Part shown: in pieces, positions 1-6,122 of the stretch
How positions within the stretch are numbered: position 1 is the first letter of the stretch
How the letters are laid out: the number at the start of each line of letters is the position of its first letter
Notes under the pieces: generated by a model
Told to the model about the DNA's origin: nothing
The model's input: only the letters and a program-made list of their open reading frames with translations
Database searches by the model: none
NCBI GenBank assembly: GCA_023429275.1
Contig: JAEYWB010000127.1
Coordinates: 1 to 6,215 of the forward strand
Length of the DNA stretch: 6,215 bases
Source: Planctomycetota bacterium
GTDB taxonomy: Bacteria; Planctomycetota; Planctomycetia; Planctomycetales; Planctomycetaceae
Direction of reading: 5' to 3'
Program-made: the position numbers and the translations under genes

Positions 1-216
1 AGCGGTATCGAGGTTGGTCCGGCCGGAGATCCGCGACCCGCAGCCGGCCCCCGTGAGCCGTCACCGGTGACTGCGGCGATCAGTGAAGATGAGCGTTCCC
101 AGTTCTCCCCTGCTCCGCGTCGACGAAGATGACGAGGAGGAGAAGAAGGAGGAAGAACACTAATCGCCGCTAATCTCCGCTAATGGTCGTCCGACGACTT
201 GCGCCGGCACTGTCGT
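1..216. other. Gene-poor edge region downstream of rpoN
   Basis: No gene can be assigned here. On the plus strand one frame is open from position 1 to a TGA at 130-132; its translation ends in a Pro/Arg-rich stretch (ISEDERSQFSPAPRRRR) and could be the C-terminus of a convergent gene entering from the left, but third-position GC is unremarkable. A second plus frame has a TGA at 68-70, then an ATG at 89 giving 24 residues with a very acidic tail (DEDDEEEKKEEEH) and a TAA at 161-163, with no clear ribosome-binding site. The minus strand of the same purine-rich stretch reads as a short hydrophobic run, which is only the complement of Glu/Lys codons. GTCGT/ACGAC motifs at 186-190, 194-198 and 212-216 can form small alternative hairpins after the rpoN stop, but no U-tract follows, so no intrinsic terminator is called. 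Confidence 0.5.
161..190. repeat. Three-unit decamer repeat, TAATC-type
   Basis: Three consecutive 10-bp units begin with TAAT: TAATCGCCGC, TAATCTCCGC and a degenerate TAATGGTCGT. Read on the minus strand they become spaced ATTAGCGG-like units. The array begins 26 bp beyond the rpoN stop codon and its first TAA closes the short acidic plus-strand frame. It may be a small intergenic repeat of the same general TTAG-containing style as the larger inverted repeat downstream of murA. Only two units match well, so chance is not excluded. Confidence 0.5.
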
Positions 217-1695
217 TCAGAACTCGCGGCGCTGGCGGGACGACGGAATGTTCAGCGCCTTGCGGTACTTCGTGACCGTCCGTCGGGCGAGCTGGAAGCC
301 GTGCTTTGCGAGAGCTTCCACGATCTCGTCGTCGCTTAAGGGGTTGTGCTTGTCCTCGTTGTCGACGACTTCCTTGAGCTTGATCCGGATGATGTCCCAG
401 GCGACTTCTTCGCCATCGGCGGTCGTGGTCCCGCCGCCGAAGAACCGCTTGAGCGGGAAGATCCCGCGGGGCGTTTCGATGTGCTTGTCGCCCACCGCCC
501 GCGAGATCGTCGTGACGTGGACGCCGACGACATCGGCGATGTCCTGCATCTTGAGGGGCTTGATGTGGTCCGGCCCCTCTTCCAGGAACTCCGCCTGACG
601 GTCGACGATCGCCTGGGCGACCTTCCGCAGCGTCGAATACCGCTGCTCGATCGCGTCGATCAGCCACTTCGCCGACTCGATCTTCTTCTTGACGAACTCC
701 TTCGTCGCCGGATCGGGGTTCCCTTCAAGGAGGCGGAGATACCGCTTGCTGATCCGGAGCTGCGGGACGTACTCGTCGATGAGCTCGACCGCCCACTTGC
801 CGTCTTCGGTCTTCGCCACTCGTAGGTCGGCGGTCACCGACTGGACCGGCATCGGCTCGAAGCCGCGGCCGGGGTAGGGATTGAGCGTCCGCATCTGCTC
901 GATCGTCGCCTTGATGTCGTCGAGCGAGTAGCCGGTCTTCCGCTGAATGAGCGGCAGCCGGTTCTGCATGATGTCGTCGAGGTGCCCCGAGATGATGGCG
1001 ATCAGCATCTCGCGGAGCGGCGTATCGGGCCTGATCTGCAGCAGGAGGCACTCCCGCAGGTCCCGCGCGCCGACGCCGGGGGGATCGAGCTTCTGGACCA
1101 GCTTGAGAGCCTCTTCCGCCTTGGCGAGGTCGATCGACTGGCCGAAGACCTGCACCATCTCCGGCAGCGAGCTCTGCATGCGGCCGTTGGCATCGAGGTT
1201 CTGGATCAGGTACTCGCCGAACGCCCGGACCTCCGGGCTCACCTTGAAGTAGTGGAACTGCTCGACGAGATACTCGTGGAGCGTCTGCGGGCGCTCCTCG
1301 GCATTGGCCATGATGTCATGGGCCCGGTCGCCATCCTCGTCCATCCGGTTGCCCGAGGGCTTCGAGCCGGAGGTGTAGTTGTCGTCGGGCCACTCCTCGG
1401 CGATCTCGACGAGCCGCTCGAAGTCGGAGGCGTTGTTGTCTTCCTGTCCCGCGACCAGTTCGCGGCGTTCCACTTCCTTGAGGGGGGCTTGTTCGAAGTC
1501 GGGTCCGTCAGCCTGAACGGCGTCCCCGGTGGGCGTATCAACCCGCTGCAGCAGCGGGTTCTCCGCCATCTCCTGGTCGATGCGCTCCTCCAGCTCCGTC
1601 AGGGGCATCTGGAGGATTTCCATCGACTGAATCATGCGCGGCGCCAGCACCTGCTGGAGCGACTGACGCTGGAACTGGCCGATGTTGAGGTGCAT
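217..1695 (-). CDS. rpoN: RNA polymerase sigma-54 factor
   Basis: This gene encodes the alternative sigma factor that directs RNA polymerase to -24/-12 promoters and needs an AAA+ enhancer-binding protein for open-complex formation. The 492-residue length is normal for the family. Residues 1-50 are the Gln/Leu-rich activator-interacting region (LAPRMIQSMEILQMPLTELE). Residues about 51-130 form the acidic, variable region II. The core-binding domain covers about 135-320 and includes the family signature DPPGVGARDLRECLLLQ (204-220). The DNA-binding domain follows, with a helix-turn-helix near 383-404 (MQDIADVVGVHVTTISRAV) and the RpoN box ARRTVTKYRK at 470-479. The ATG at 1695 matches the usual N-terminus, although no Shine-Dalgarno is evident. 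It follows recR by 51 bp on the same strand and may be co-transcribed or have its own promoter in that spacer. No frameshift or missing motif is seen. Confidence 0.97.
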   Translation of the reverse strand: MHLNIGQFQRQSLQQVLAPRMIQSMEILQMPLTELEERIDQEMAENPLLQRVDTPTGDAVQADGPDFEQAPLKEVERRELVAGQEDNNASDFERLVEIAEEWPDDNYTSGSKPSGNRMDEDGDRAHDIMANAEERPQTLHEYLVEQFHYFKVSPEVRAFGEYLIQNLDANGRMQSSLPEMVQVFGQSIDLAKAEEALKLVQKLDPPGVGARDLRECLLLQIRPDTPLREMLIAIISGHLDDIMQNRLPLIQRKTGYSLDDIKATIEQMRTLNPYPGRGFEPMPVQSVTADLRVAKTEDGKWAVELIDEYVPQLRISKRYLRLLEGNPDPATKEFVKKKIESAKWLIDAIEQRYSTLRKVAQAIVDRQAEFLEEGPDHIKPLKMQDIADVVGVHVTTISRAVGDKHIETPRGIFPLKRFFGGGTTTADGEEVAWDIIRIKLKEVVDNEDKHNPLSDDEIVEALAKHGFQLARRTVTKYRKALNIPSSRQRREF

Positions 1696-1746
1696 GTTTG
1701 GGACTGACGTGTAAACAGTACGTTCGTAACGTGTTATCGGACCGGA
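1696..1746 (-). promoter_or_regulatory. recR-rpoN spacer with symmetric motifs
   Basis: This 51-bp spacer is more AT-rich than its surroundings. It holds a perfect inverted repeat ACGTT-CGT-AACGT at 1720-1732 and two direct copies of ACGTGT at 1707-1712 and 1729-1734, spaced 22 bp apart, about two helical turns. This could be an operator or part of an rpoN promoter. No convincing -35/-10 pair or sigma-54 (-24/-12) element can be named, so the regulatory role is inference. Confidence 0.25.
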
Positions 1747-2373
1747 CTAAAACGATTGCCGCCCGCGGAGCGCGTCGGACAGCATCTCCTTGTTGGCAAA
1801 CTCGAGGACACTCCCGGTGGCAATCCCGCGTGCGAGGCGGGTGATCCGGACCCCCGTATCTTCGAGGAGGTTGGAAATGAACAGCGCCGTCCCGTCCCCT
1901 TCGAGGGTCGGGTTCGTCGCCATCACGATCTCCTTGACACCGTCTCGCCGCACGCGGCGGTCGAGCGCATCGATCGTCAGGTCGGCGGGGCCGACGCCCT
2001 CGAGCGGTGAAAGCCGCCCACCGAGGACGTGGTAGGTTCCCTGAAAGACCCCCGTCGCCTCGAGGACCGTGACATCCCGCGGCTGCTCGACGACGCAGAC
2101 GACCGTCCGGTCGCGACGCGGGTCGGAGCAGATGGAGCAGAGCTCCCGATCGGTGAGATTGAAGCAGTTCTCGCAGCGGCGGACCGACTTCTTGACCTCG
2201 CGGATCGCCTCGGCGAGCCGCATCGCTTCCGGCTCCGAGACAGTGATGATGTAGTTCGCGAGCCGCTCCGCACTCTTCCGCCCCACTCCCGGCAGCGCGG
2301 CGAACTCGTTGATCAGCCGGCCGACGGCGGGACCGAAAGGGTGGTGCTCAGGGGGAAACTGTTTGACCGCCAT
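1747..2373 (-). CDS. recR: Recombination mediator protein RecR
   Basis: RecR works with RecF and RecO to load RecA onto SSB-coated single-stranded DNA at gaps during recombinational repair. It forms a ring-shaped clamp in the cytoplasm. The 208 residues carry the expected modules in order: a helix-hairpin-helix with [13 protein letters not shown] at 27-39; a four-Cys zinc motif at C67, C70, C79 and C82 (CX2C-X8-CX2C); and a Toprim domain from about residue 90, with E96 and D100 as its acidic pair, followed by [15 protein letters not shown] (118-132) and ATNPTLEG (152-159). The C-terminal Walker-B-like segment [15 protein letters not shown] (179-193) ends the fold. The N-terminus has about eight more residues than short family members. 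The ATG at 2373 has no clear Shine-Dalgarno. It follows ybaB by 44 bp, the classic dnaX-ybaB-recR arrangement. All key residues are intact. Confidence 0.98.
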   Translation of the reverse strand: MAVKQFPPEHHPFGPAVGRLINEFAALPGVGRKSAERLANYIITVSEPEAMRLAEAIREVKKSVRRCENCFNLTDRELCSICSDPRRDRTVVCVVEQPRDVTVLEATGVFQGTYHVLGGRLSPLEGVGPADLTIDALDRRVRRDGVKEIVMATNPTLEGDGTALFISNLLEDTGVRITRLARGIATGSVLEFANKEMLSDALRGRQSF

Positions 2374-2417
2374 TGTGATTGAAATCCGTTAACGGGTCCC
2401 GTCTCCGGGAAGCATCC

Positions 2418-2774
2418 TTAGTTCCACAGTCCGAGATTCGGCATCCCGCCTGGAAAGTCCGGACCGTCTGGAACGTCCGGCCTGCCGATGAGGGTCGCCA
2501 TCTGTTTCGCGGCCTCTTCGCGAGCCCGGGAAAGGGCCTGGTTGGCCGCTTCAAGGACGAGCCCTTCAAGGCGAGCGGTGTCGCCAGCGACCTCGGGGGC
2601 GATCTGGCAGCTGACGAGACGCTGATCACCGGTGGCCACAACCGTGACGGCCCCGTCACCGGCGGTCCCGGACATTCTGAGGTCCGCCAGCTTCTGCTTC
2701 ATCTCGGCCATGCGGGCCTTGATCTCGGCGGCCTTCTTCATCATCTCGGCGATATTGGCCAGTCCCTTGAACAT
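2418..2774 (-). CDS. ybaB: Nucleoid-associated protein, YbaB/EbfC family
   Basis: This is a small DNA-binding protein of the YbaB/EbfC family. Members dimerise into a tweezer shape, bind DNA and associate with the nucleoid; the gene is usually found between dnaX and recR, as here. The 118 residues begin MFKGLANIAEMMKKA and continue as a long charged helix (about 5-35), a central beta region with VTVVATGDQRLVSCQIAPE (43-61), and a second helix (about 67-93). The C-terminus is a flexible Gly/Pro/Asp tail ending in GMPNLGLWN. An 18-bp tandem duplication in that tail encodes PDVPDG and PDFPGG (99-110). The start lies 9 bp after the dnaX stop. A plausible Shine-Dalgarno (GAAGGGA, plus-strand 2779-2785) overlaps the dnaX TGA, suggesting translational coupling. 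Confidence 0.95.
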   Translation of the reverse strand: MFKGLANIAEMMKKAAEIKARMAEMKQKLADLRMSGTAGDGAVTVVATGDQRLVSCQIAPEVAGDTARLEGLVLEAANQALSRAREEAAKQMATLIGRPDVPDGPDFPGGMPNLGLWN

Positions 2775-2778
2775 GCGT

Positions 2779-2785
2779 TCCCTTC
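2779..2785 (-). promoter_or_regulatory. Ribosome-binding site of ybaB
   Basis: On the minus strand GAAGGGA lies 4 nt before the ybaB ATG and overlaps the dnaX TGA stop at 2784-2786. Ribosomes finishing dnaX (tau frame) would end on it, which favours coupled translation of ybaB. Confidence 0.55.
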
Positions 2786-4622
2786 ACGAGTCCTGGTTGT
2801 CTTCCGCGGAGTCGGCTCCGAAGGCCGTTTCCGCGACCTCCCGGACCTCGAAGACCGTCGCATTCAGGATCGCCACGGCCTTCTGGACGAAGGGGTCGGA
2901 GTCGACACTGGTCGGACGGCGTCGTTCGAGCACAGGTGCCCGTCCGACGGGGGCGGGACCTGCGGTGGCGGAGGCATCCTCGGTGAACCGGACAACGATC
3001 TGGTTTCCGGCGACTTCCGCCAGGGACTGCTGAAGTCGTTTTTGATTGTCCGACTTCTCGCAGTACAGTTTGGAGAAACCATAGCTCTTCGGAAATCGGA
3101 CTTCTAGGGCATTTGGCCCAGAATTTGCATGTAAAGTGGCATTCTTGAGGTGATTGGCCAACATTTCGGGCAGCTTGGGCACGAGTGCTGCTCGGAATTC
3201 GTCCAGGGTGGCCGCGCTCAACGCAATCGTCTTCGCCGGACCATCTTCTGGCGTTTCCTGCCCGGCTTCGGCAACGACCGGCCCCCTTGCGGCTTGACCG
3301 AGTGCTTCCCCTCCGCCCCCCACATTCACGTCATACTTTTTTTTTGAGCCGGGATCGGCCGCAGCCGAAGCCCCCGGCGGGCTGTACGGAGACGAAGGAG
3401 TCGGCGTCGGTCGCGTGACGGCCCCCGGACGAGCCAGGCCGCTCGGCGAAGCTCCTGCCGGAGATCCGCCACCTGCCCCGCCCCCTCCGCCGGCTGCCAG
3501 CGCGGCCAGTTGCTGGAGATCGCCGAGCATCGTCATCCGGACGAGGGCCAGTTCGAGCAGCGAGCGGGCATAGTTCACACGCTGCATCCGGTTCTTCGAC
3601 TCCGCGAGGATCTGCATCGACGCCGTGATCGCCGTCAGGCCCCATTGCCGAGCCTGCTCCGCAAGCACTTCCCGATGCCGCGCCGCGACCGACAGGAGCG
3701 GAACATCGGCCGCTCCCACCGCGACGATCATGAGATCCCGCAGGTAATTGAGCAGCTGGTCGCTGAAGACCCCGAGCTCCACCCCCTGCTCCGCGGCCCG
3801 ATGGAGCTGCGAAAGAGCCGACTCGCGGTTCCCCTCACGAACAGCATTCATCAGCTCGATCACGCGCTCGTCGGGAGCGGTCCCCAGCAGCCGGTGAACG
3901 TCCTCGGCGCCGACCCGGTCGCTGCCGAAGGCAAGAAGCTGATCGAACAGCGACTGGCTGTCCCGCATCGAGCCGGCGGCCCGGCGGGCGACGAGCTCGA
4001 TCGCCTCCTCGTCGACCGCCATCCCTTCCGCCTCGGCGATCTCCCGCAGGCGGTCCATGATGCTCGTCGTGGCGATGACGCCGAAGTCGAACCGCTGGCA
4101 GCGAGAAAGGATCGTGTCGGGGAGCTTGTTCGGCTCCGTCGTGCAGAAGATGAACTTGACGTTCGGCGGAGGCTCCTCGAGCGTTTTCAGGAGGGCGTTG
4201 AACGCCTCCTTCGTCAGCATGTGGACTTCGTCGATGATGTAGACCTTGAACGGCGACCGCATCGAGCGGACGTTCACGTTCGCCCGCAGCTGGCGGATAT
4301 CGTCGATCCCGCGGTTCGACGCGCCGTCGATCTCGAGGACGTCCACGTCACTCCCCGCCGCGATCGACTGGCAGACCTCGCAGTTGTTGCAGGGGACGCC
4401 GTCCACCGCGTTCGGGCAATTGAGGGCCTTGGCGAAAATCCGTGCGGTGGAAGTCTTTCCGACACCGCGGGCCCCCGTGAACAGGTAGGCATGCGCCACC
4501 CGGCCCTGGCGAATGGCGTTCCGCAGCGCCTGCCCGACATGCCCCTGACCGACCACCTGGTCGAAGGTCTGCGGACGGAACCGGCGGGCCAGCACGGTGT
4601 ATTGGGTCGGACGTTCGCTCAC
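2784..4622 (-). CDS. dnaX: DNA polymerase III subunit tau/gamma
   Basis: DnaX is the ATPase of the replicative clamp loader; it loads the beta sliding clamp, and its tau form couples polymerase cores to the helicase. From the GTG at 4622 the protein has 612 residues. Visible motifs are Walker A GARGVGKT (50-57), zinc-binding C69, C78, C81 and C84, Walker B IIDE (129-132), sensor-1 CTTE (160-163), the SRC arginine finger (173-175) and the sensor-2 GSMRD (217-221). The oligomerisation domain runs to about 375. A Gly/Pro/Ser-rich linker (376-470) follows, then a tau-type C-terminal domain (about 471-548) and a tail SDPFVQKAVAILNATVFEVRE (575-595). The GTG is chosen because AGGAGA stands 6 nt upstream and the family starts near YTVLARRFRP. 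An in-frame ATG at 4682 would add 20 Arg/Pro-rich residues spanning a leader hairpin and is rejected. The linker contains an A9 slippery run. Confidence 0.97.
   Translation of the reverse strand: MSERPTQYTVLARRFRPQTFDQVVGQGHVGQALRNAIRQGRVAHAYLFTGARGVGKTSTARIFAKALNCPNAVDGVPCNNCEVCQSIAAGSDVDVLEIDGASNRGIDDIRQLRANVNVRSMRSPFKVYIIDEVHMLTKEAFNALLKTLEEPPPNVKFIFCTTEPNKLPDTILSRCQRFDFGVIATTSIMDRLREIAEAEGMAVDEEAIELVARRAAGSMRDSQSLFDQLLAFGSDRVGAEDVHRLLGTAPDERVIELMNAVREGNRESALSQLHRAAEQGVELGVFSDQLLNYLRDLMIVAVGAADVPLLSVAARHREVLAEQARQWGLTAITASMQILAESKNRMQRVNYARSLLELALVRMTMLGDLQQLAALAAGGGGGAGGGSPAGASPSGLARPGAVTRPTPTPSSPYSPPGASAAADPGSKKKYDVNVGGGGEALGQAARGPVVAEAGQETPEDGPAKTIALSAATLDEFRAALVPKLPEMLANHLKNATLHANSGPNALEVRFPKSYGFSKLYCEKSDNQKRLQQSLAEVAGNQIVVRFTEDASATAGPAPVGRAPVLERRRPTSVDSDPFVQKAVAILNATVFEVREVAETAFGADSAEDNQDS
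3336..3345 (-). promoter_or_regulatory. Candidate dnaX frameshift/slippage site (A9-G)
   Basis: In mRNA sense the codons are UCA AAA AAA AAG UAU, residues Ser426-Lys427-Lys428-Lys429-Tyr430, containing nine consecutive A. A -1 shift on AAA AAG makes the next codons GUA UGA (stop at 3331-3333), giving a 430-residue product. A +1 shift gives AUG ACG UGA (stop at 3326-3328). Transcripts with one extra or one missing A reach the same two stops. Established knowledge: E. coli dnaX makes gamma by a -1 shift on an A-run followed by one codon and UGA, and Thermus thermophilus dnaX uses transcriptional slippage on nine A. Activity here is inferred from sequence only. Confidence 0.6.
3348..3378 (-). 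promoter_or_regulatory. Hairpin just upstream of the dnaX A9 run
   Basis: In the mRNA a 6-bp GCCGGG/CCCGGC stem (plus-strand arms 3348-3353 and 3373-3378) encloses a second 4-bp stem CGGC-UGCG-GCCG (3356-3359 and 3364-3367), with unequal bulges between them. The outer stem ends 2 nt before the A9 run. Hairpins beside slippery runs can stimulate ribosomal or polymerase slippage. Given the GC-rich coding context the structure could also be incidental. Confidence 0.35.
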
Positions 4623-4628
4623 GAAATC

Positions 4629-4634
4629 TCTCCT
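4629..4634 (-). promoter_or_regulatory. Strong Shine-Dalgarno deciding the dnaX start
   Basis: AGGAGA on the minus strand is separated by 6 nt (GATTTC) from the GTG at 4620-4622. It is the best ribosome-binding site in the window and fixes the GTG rather than the in-frame ATG at 4682 as the dnaX start. Confidence 0.75.
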
Positions 4635-4644
4635 GGGCCTCCCT

Positions 4645-4669
4645 CGCGACCCGGCCGGACCGGGCCGCG
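4645..4669 (-). promoter_or_regulatory. dnaX 5' leader hairpin
   Basis: The arms at 4645-4654 and 4660-4669 form a 10-bp stem in the minus-strand RNA (CGCGGCCCGG with CCGGGUCGCG, nine Watson-Crick pairs and one G-U) around a 5-nt loop UCCGG. The stem ends 10 nt before the dnaX Shine-Dalgarno. No U-tract follows, so it is not an intrinsic terminator. A role in mRNA stability or translation is possible. Confidence 0.45.
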
Positions 4670-4740
4670 GAGATGGAACCACGTATCATCGTGACCGGCC
4701 CGCCTGAGAAGCAACGGAGCGGAACCCGGGCGGCGTAAGA

Positions 4741-4850
4741 GGTTAGAGGTGAGTGGTTAGAGGTTAGAGAGAAAGCAGGTAGCCAGTTGACAGCCCCCGG
4801 CAAACGATCGCCCTGTCTGATCTCTAACCTCTCACCTCTAACCTCTAACC
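4741..4850. repeat. Large inverted repeat of TTAGAGG units
   Basis: The left arm 4741-4770 and the reverse complement of the right arm 4821-4850 match at 27 of 30 positions, with a 50-bp centre. Each arm is itself built of short direct repeats containing GGTTAGAG, with three TTAG cores per arm. A nested GACAG/CTGTC pair (4789-4793 and 4813-4817) lies in the centre. The right arm runs into murA: the last Gly codon GGT and the TAG stop (4845-4847) are the first six bases of the repeat read on the minus strand. In RNA the element would form a long hairpin straddling the 3' end of murA, and could protect or terminate that transcript. Its composition differs sharply from the surrounding GC-rich DNA, suggesting a dispersed MITE- or REP-like intergenic element. 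There is no second full copy in the window. Confidence 0.8.
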
Positions 4851-6122
4851 CCGTCCCGTCCCGACACGCAGGATCGCTGCGCCCAGAGAGCGGAGCTTCT
4901 CGTCGAGCCGTTCGTAGCCGCGGTCGAGATGGTGGATGTTGTGGACGACGGTCTCTCCCTCCGCCGCGAGCCCGGCGAGAATCATCGCCGCGCTGGCCCG
5001 CAGGTCCGATGCCGTCACCGCCGCTCCGCTGAGCCGGGACACGCCCTGAATAATCGTTTCGGCCCCTTCCCGGCGGATGTCGGCCCCCAGACGCAGCAGT
5101 TCGGGCACATGCAGGAACCGGTCCGGAAAGACCTCGTCTCGCACGGAACTGGTTCCCCGGGCCAGGCAGAGAAGCGCCGTCACCTGGGCCTGGACGTCCG
5201 TCGGGATTCCCGGATAGGGCCCGGCAACAAGCGTCGTCCCCCTGAGCTCTCCTGGAACGGCGACATGAACCGCCGTCGGGCCGAGCGACTCCACCATCAG
5301 GCCGATCTCGGCGACACAGTCCAGTACCGCCTGAAGATGATCCGTGCGGATTCCCTCGATCGTGACGGCCCCTCGCGTGATACCGGCCGCCAGGATCAGA
5401 GTTGCCGCTTCGATCCGGTCGGGAATGATCTCGTAGGTGCCGCCCGTCAGTCGCCGCGGCCCGGAGATCGTGATCGTCGAGGTTCCCGCCCCCTCGATCG
5501 CCGCCCCCCGGGCGTTGAGAAAGCCGGCGAGGTCGACCACCTCCGGTTCGCAGGCGGCGTGGTGGATCACCGTCGTGCCGCGGGCGAAGACCGCCAGAGT
5601 CATGACGTTGCAGGTTCCCGTCACGGTGCTTCCTCGCGGACCGGCGAGGTCGATCTCCGCTCCTCTCAGCGATTTGACGGAACCGATGATGTCCCCATGC
5701 TCGATCTGGATGATGGCCCCCAGGGCCGCCAGTCCCTTCAGATGCAGGTCGATCGGGCGAAGACCGATCTGGCAGCCCCCCGGGAGGGCGACCCGCGCCC
5801 GTCCGCGCGACGCCAGGAGCGGCCCCAGCACGCAGATGCTTGCCCGCATCCTCCGGACCAGTTCGTAGTCGGCAGCCACGTTCTCCGAGCTGTGAGTGGC
5901 GGTCGTCAGCGTCCCCTGGGCGTCACGCTGAACGGACATTCCGAGCCCGTTCAGGACTTCTCCAAGGGTCCGAACGTCGGCCAGGTCGGGCACGTTCTTC
6001 AGGCGGCAATCGCCATCGACAGCGAGCGTAGCCGCCATGATCGGCAGCGCAGCATTCTTCGACCCGCTCACGGAGACTCGCCCCCGCAGCGGAACGCCTC
6101 CCTGGATGATCAGTCGGTCCAC
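4845..6122 (-). CDS. murA: UDP-N-acetylglucosamine 1-carboxyvinyltransferase
   Basis: MurA transfers enolpyruvate from phosphoenolpyruvate to UDP-GlcNAc, the first committed step of peptidoglycan synthesis in the cytoplasm. From the GTG at 6122 the protein has 425 residues, close to the family's roughly 420. Visible landmarks are SGSKNAALP (19-27, with the Lys22-Asn23 substrate pair), LVRRMRAS (88-95), the active-site loop [13 protein letters not shown] (113-125) with catalytic Cys117, [11 protein letters not shown] (303-313) with the catalytic Asp309, [10 protein letters not shown] (333-342), [13 protein letters not shown] (372-384) and [12 protein letters not shown] (399-410). A Cys at this position predicts ordinary fosfomycin sensitivity. 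The GTG start fits the family N-terminus (DRLIIQGG), but the frame is open to the right edge, with an in-frame TTG at 6179, so a longer N-terminus is possible. Only a weak GGCGAG precedes the GTG. The stop codon lies inside the inverted repeat that separates murA from dnaX. Confidence 0.97.
   Translation of the reverse strand: MDRLIIQGGVPLRGRVSVSGSKNAALPIMAATLAVDGDCRLKNVPDLADVRTLGEVLNGLGMSVQRDAQGTLTTATHSSENVAADYELVRRMRASICVLGPLLASRGRARVALPGGCQIGLRPIDLHLKGLAALGAIIQIEHGDIIGSVKSLRGAEIDLAGPRGSTVTGTCNVMTLAVFARGTTVIHHAACEPEVVDLAGFLNARGAAIEGAGTSTITISGPRRLTGGTYEIIPDRIEAATLILAAGITRGAVTIEGIRTDHLQAVLDCVAEIGLMVESLGPTAVHVAVPGELRGTTLVAGPYPGIPTDVQAQVTALLCLARGTSSVRDEVFPDRFLHVPELLRLGADIRREGAETIIQGVSRLSGAAVTASDLRASAAMILAGLAAEGETVVHNIHHLDRGYERLDEKLRSLGAAILRVGTGRG

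Noticed and set aside
186..216. Intrinsic terminator after rpoN
   Set aside because: Only 5-bp stems with competing partners are present, and no U-tract follows on the minus strand.
982..1707. 241-residue open frame on the plus strand
   Set aside because: It is antisense to rpoN, whose motifs are unambiguous. The translation is low-complexity shadow sequence with no recognisable family.
2386..2395. Palindrome CCGTTAACGG in the ybaB-recR spacer as an operator
   Set aside because: A single 10-bp palindrome with no second copy or promoter context is too little to call a regulatory site.
3337..3345. A9 run as a sign of a pseudogene or assembly error in dnaX
   Set aside because: The zero frame continues through a well-formed tau C-terminal domain to a stop that couples to ybaB, so the run has the right length for an intact gene.
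4623..4682. Twenty-residue N-terminal extension of dnaX from the ATG at 4682
   Set aside because: It would code an Arg/Pro-rich peptide across a 10-bp hairpin and the AGGAGA site. The GTG at 4622 has an ideal Shine-Dalgarno and fits the family N-terminus.
3510..4694. 394-residue open frame on the plus strand
   Set aside because: It is fully antisense to the conserved dnaX ATPase region, has an Arg/Asp/Leu-rich composition typical of reverse-complemented high-GC codons, and shows no domain.
4741..4850. CRISPR array or telomere-like repeat
   Set aside because: The units are too short, no regular spacers exist, and the structure is a single inverted repeat within a gene-dense chromosome.
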